Positions 61,539-64,000 of a stretch of DNA of 64,000 nucleotides are shown here, one piece after another. Numbering within the stretch: position 1 is the first letter of the stretch; each line of letters starts with the position of its first letter. Location of the stretch: assembly GCA_022843585.1 (NCBI GenBank), contig JALHNJ010000001.1, forward strand, positions 806,001 through 870,000. Direction: 5' to 3'. Position numbers and translations under genes: made by a program. This DNA comes from Chitinophagaceae bacterium. Lineage in GTDB: Bacteria; Bacteroidota; Bacteroidia; Chitinophagales; Chitinophagaceae. The notes beneath the pieces were generated by a model. The model searched no databases and was not told where the DNA came from. It saw only the letters and a list, made by a program, of their open reading frames with translations.

Positions 61539-61612
61539 CAATTTGATAATTTGGCAATTGATAGTATTATTTCATTTTCAAACCGGCACATTTTCAAATT
61601 TTCAAATTGATG
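61539..61612. repeat. Octanucleotide repeats in inverted pair before rsmI
   Basis: CATTTTCA, AACCGGCA, CATTTTCA, AATTTTCA, AATTGATG run at 8-nt steps (61573-61612) and include the rsmI ATG. CAATTTGATAATTTG (61539-61553) can pair with CAAATTTTCAAATTG (61595-61609) with one mismatch over 15 bp, ending just before the start codon. Confidence 0.7.
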
Positions 61613-62272
61613 CTCTACCTTATCCCTACACCCATTGGCAATTTAAAAGATATCACCCTTCGGGCCATTGAGGTATTAAAAGATGTGGATCTGATTTTAG
61701 CAGAAGACACCCGTACCACTTCGCATCTGCTAAATCATTATCAAATCACCAAACAACTTTCGCCGTATCATCAGCATAATGAACACCAGGTGTTGAAACA
61801 TTTGGTAAGCCAGTTATTGGAAGGCAAAAAAATGGCTGTTGTAACGGATGCTGGTACACCGGGTATTTCCGACCCTGCTTTTTTGTTGGTAAGAGAATGT
61901 ATTAAAGTAGGTGTAAAGGTTGAATGTTTGCCCGGAGCTACAGCATTTGTTCCCGCCTTAGTGAATAGTGGTATTCCTGCCAATCGTTTTTGTTTTGAAG
62001 GCTTTCTGCCCTTAAAAAAAGGAAGACAAACCTTATTAAAACAACTAGCCGAAGAAGAAAGAACGATGATCTTTTATGAATCACCAGTACGATTAGTAAA
62101 AACATTGGAAGACTTTATTACTTATTTTGGAGAAGACCGGCAATGCAGTGTAAGCCGAGAATTAAGCAAAATGTTTGAAGAAAATAAGCAAGGTACTTTA
62201 CGGGAAGTTGCTACCCATTTTAGTGAAAAAACGGTGAAGGGAGAAATTGTGATTGTGGTGGCAGGAAAGTAA
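61610..62272 (+). CDS. rsmI: 16S rRNA (cytidine(1402)-2'-O)-methyltransferase
   Basis: RsmI methylates the ribose of C1402 in the decoding centre. From ATG 61610 the 220-residue protein has LYLIPTPIGNLKDITLRAIE (~2-21), ILAEDTRTTSHLLNHY (~30-45), AVVTDAGTPGISDPAFLLVRE (~79-99) and the SAM-binding LPGATAFVPALVNSGIPANRFCFEGFLP (~107-134). Near the C-terminus VKGEIVIVVAGK closes the TIM-like MraW-type fold. An adjacent TTG is rejected. The start codon lies directly behind a 15-bp potential hairpin. Confidence 0.95.
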   Translation: MLYLIPTPIGNLKDITLRAIEVLKDVDLILAEDTRTTSHLLNHYQITKQLSPYHQHNEHQVLKHLVSQLLEGKKMAVVTDAGTPGISDPAFLLVRECIKVGVKVECLPGATAFVPALVNSGIPANRFCFEGFLPLKKGRQTLLKQLAEEERTMIFYESPVRLVKTLEDFITYFGEDRQCSVSRELSKMFEENKQGTLREVATHFSEKTVKGEIVIVVAGK

Positions 62273-62352
62273 TCATTGATAGATGCTAAGAAAAAATTCC
62301 TGTCAGGCTTTTCGCAAATGCCGAGTAGAATTCCCACAGTACAAGAGTGATA

Positions 62353-62382
62353 ATTCTTTCCTTTCCCCCAAAAGGAAAGAAT
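62353..62382. terminator. Hairpin downstream of rsmI
   Basis: ATTCTTTCCTTT pairs perfectly with AAAGGAAAGAAT across CCCCCA (12 bp). No plus-strand T tract follows, so the role may be mRNA 3' stabilisation. Confidence 0.55.
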
Positions 62383-62487
62383 AACAGAACAAGTTCGCAA
62401 CAGCCGATGATAGTAGCAATTAGCTGGTCACAACATGTTTTCAACCCCCGTTGATATTTATAGCATTTCATTATAACAATCCGGCAC

Positions 62488-62495
62488 TATTTTTA
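62488..62495 (+). promoter_or_regulatory. -7-like box (TATTTTTA) for the PepSY-like gene
   Basis: One mismatch from TAnnTTTG, 32 nt before ATG 62528. Confidence 0.4.
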
Positions 62496-62527
62496 CAAAA
62501 ACATTGACTTACTAAAACCCACCTTGT

Positions 62528-62977
62528 ATGAAGTTTATCCACCTATCACTATTTATTATTGCAACCGCATTAATTTCTTTCCATTCAAATGCACAGGTAA
62601 CAACTATTCCGGAACAAGCAAAGGAAAGTTTCTTTAAACAATATCCCGATGCAAAGAATGTAAAATGGGAAAACAATGTAGTAAATGTAAATGTGCGGTT
62701 TGAGCAAGACAGCAGTGTCATGAATGCTGAATACAGTAATAAAGGGATCTGGAAAAATACATTGAAAGACTGGACGTATGATAAACTGCCCAATGATGTG
62801 AAAGAAGGATATAACAAAAGTAAGTTTAGCGGCAGAGAAGTTACCGATGTAAAAATGTTGTATTTGCCGGGTTATGTGATTCAATATCGCCTGAAAGTTG
62901 AAAAGAGCGGATTAGAGAAAAAATATCTTTTCTTTAGTACGGAAGGAAGATTGATGAGAAGTAGCGTTACAATATAA
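62528..62977 (+). CDS. Secreted PepSY-like domain protein
   Basis: The 149 residues start with a signal peptide (1-22, ending SNAQV). The mature part resembles the PepSY-like (DUF2874) family of Bacteroidota: QAKESFFKQYPDAKNVKWEN (~30-49), YSNKGIWKNTLKDW, LPNDVKEGYNKSKFSG and VKMLYLPGYVIQYRLKVEKSG. Two repeats of about 60 residues with a conserved Tyr-Pro and Trp pattern are visible. Function is unknown; relatives are described as putative inhibitor-like or envelope proteins. It has its own promoter-like box and terminator. Confidence 0.85.
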   Translation: MKFIHLSLFIIATALISFHSNAQVTTIPEQAKESFFKQYPDAKNVKWENNVVNVNVRFEQDSSVMNAEYSNKGIWKNTLKDWTYDKLPNDVKEGYNKSKFSGREVTDVKMLYLPGYVIQYRLKVEKSGLEKKYLFFSTEGRLMRSSVTI

Positions 62978-63014
62978 TAATTCCTCTTATTTATTTGTTT
63001 AAGAGAGAATGGGC

Positions 63015-63060
63015 AATTGACCGGTGGTATTTCCCAATGCCGCCGGTCAATTTTCTTTTT
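63015..63060 (+). terminator. Terminator after the PepSY-like gene
   Basis: AATTGACCGGTGG pairs with CCGCCGGTCAATT (13 bp, one G-U) and is followed by TTTCTTTTT. Confidence 0.9.
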
Positions 63061-63113
63061 CTTATAGCCATCCTTTACCGAAATTTACCATCTTGAATTA
63101 TTAAATAGAACAC

Positions 63114-64000
63114 ATGAAGAAAATAACAACACTTGCTTTACTGATTGTTACACTGCAATTTTCAACATACGCACAGCCAGACCGTTGGCAGCAACGGGTA
63201 AAGTATGTGATGAATATTGATATGAATGTGCAGACCAATCAATTTACAGGCAAACAGAAACTGGAGTATTGGAATAACTCGCCTGATACTTTGTATAAAG
63301 TTTTCTATCATCTTTATTTTAATGCATTTCAGCCGAATAGCATGATGGATACCCGAAGCAGAAGACAGGGAACTGTAAATGGCCCGGGTGGACGACCTGA
63401 TTGGGACGGAAGAGTAAAAGACAGGATATTGAACCTGAAGCCAGATGAAATCGGTTATCAAAAAATTCTTTCCTTAAAGATGAATGGTCGTCCGCAATCT
63501 TTTAAAATGCTGGAAACAATTTTAGAAGTGAAATTGGATAAGCCAATTCTTCCAAAATCGAAAGTAACATTCGATATGGATTTTGAAGCACAAGTGCCTT
63601 TGCAAATAAGAAGAAGTGGAAGAGATAATCCAACTTCAAAAGTTCGTTATTCTATGAGCCAATGGTATCCCAAGTTATGTGAGTACGATTATGAAGGCTG
63701 GCATCCGACTCCCTATGTGGGGAGAGAGTTTTATGGGGTTTGGGGCGATTATGATGTAAGCATCTCTATCGATAAAAAATATATTTTAGGAGGAACCGGT
63801 TATTTACAAAATCCCAATTCAATTGGATATGGCTATGAAAAGGCAGGAGCAAAAGTGACCAGACCTGCAGGAAATAAATTAACCTGGCGTTTTGTTGCAC
63901 CGAATGTGCATGATTTTATGTGGGCGGCCGATCCCGAATACATTCATAAAACAAGAACTGTAAGAGATAGCATCACTTTACATCTTTTTTATAAACCAAC
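63114..64000 (+). CDS. M1-family metallopeptidase, N-terminal part (runs off the window)
   Basis: Translation from ATG 63114 is open to the window end (295 codons). It begins with a signal peptide (MKKITTLALLIVTLQFSTYA, cleaved before QPDRW) and the M1 N-terminal beta-domain: VKYVMNIDMNVQTNQFTGKQ, LEYWNNSPDTLYKVFYHLYF, then WYPKLCEYDYEGWHPTPYVG and YDVSISIDKKYILGGTGYLQ. The catalytic HExxH(x18)E motif should lie beyond the window. In Bacteroidota these are secreted or periplasmic aminopeptidase-like enzymes. No C-terminal sorting signal can be judged. Confidence 0.88.
   Translation, partial: MKKITTLALLIVTLQFSTYAQPDRWQQRVKYVMNIDMNVQTNQFTGKQKLEYWNNSPDTLYKVFYHLYFNAFQPNSMMDTRSRRQGTVNGPGGRPDWDGRVKDRILNLKPDEIGYQKILSLKMNGRPQSFKMLETILEVKLDKPILPKSKVTFDMDFEAQVPLQIRRSGRDNPTSKVRYSMSQWYPKLCEYDYEGWHPTPYVGREFYGVWGDYDVSISIDKKYILGGTGYLQNPNSIGYGYEKAGAKVTRPAGNKLTWRFVAPNVHDFMWAADPEYIHKTRTVRDSITLHLFYKP

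Noticed and set aside
1-64000. Genomic island, prophage or transposon
   Set aside because: No integrase, transposase, phage structural gene, target-site duplication or tRNA-attachment repeat was seen, and the gene content is core-type throughout.

Overview
The window reads as a chromosome segment of a Bacteroidota bacterium, most likely family Chitinophagaceae. The evidence is two giant adhesin-like proteins with SprB-type repeats and gliding-associated (type B type-IX-secretion) C-termini, families typical of the phylum (DUF2490, DUF2795, DUF922, PepSY-like secreted protein, group II GGGP synthase, MscL beside ScpA), and recurrent TAnnTTTG-type -7 boxes instead of a sigma70 -10. Almost everything is core metabolism or information processing. 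I see no CRISPR array, prophage, transposase, integrase or rRNA.

Layout. 0-5.6 kb: end of a cupin gene, a decayed FkbM methyltransferase, an MsbA-like exporter, rbfA, a LolC/E-type permease and an orphan transketolase N-terminal half. 5.8-11.3 kb: WecA-like transferase, frr, EamA transporter, PPK2, mscL, scpA, OsmC. 11.4-19.6 kb: L,D-transpeptidase-like protein, dxs, a LytS/LytTR two-component pair, M28 peptidase, GGGP synthase, DUF2490 protein. 19.6-23.4 kb: B12-dependent ribonucleotide reductase. 23.6-29.4 kb: tiny genes, then the proteostasis cluster tig-clpP-clpP-clpX and tRNA-Leu(UAG). 29.4-39.0 kb: relA/spoT and two tandem SprB-repeat proteins. 39-47.7 kb: purA, an extremely acidic protein, pabB, a tatA-gatA-transglycosylase run, rplS, rny, zapA. 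47.8-55.9 kb: pheT, fabI, DUF2795, two LolD-like ATPases, cobalamin adenosyltransferase, gatC, trpS. 56-64 kb: deoxynucleoside kinase, DUF922 protein, pckA, aminopeptidase P, pssA-purS-rsmI, a PepSY-like protein and the start of an M1 peptidase.

Functional links. The PduO-type adenosyltransferase makes the cofactor the class II ribonucleotide reductase needs. GatA and GatC belong to one amidotransferase but lie 10 kb apart. WecA and the MsbA-like exporter both serve envelope glycan or lipid assembly. PssA and GGGP synthase are both lipid-headgroup enzymes. The SprB-like proteins should be exported by a type IX system that is not encoded here.

The structure that ordinary annotation does not explain is a set of short tandem repeats with 7- or 8-nt units (AGTCNNN, GAACTNN, CAAATTN, CTAATCAT-like) that sit exactly at gene ends or starts. 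They are often in inverted pairs able to form hairpins, and at least three extend into coding sequence (nrdJ, the 3' end of an ABC ATPase, the fabI stop codon). I also note promoters placed so close to start codons that the mRNAs should be nearly leaderless, and hairpins that begin at the predicted transcription start. I did not find a convincing new multi-gene system. The repeats and the small or unknown genes are the most worthwhile leads.
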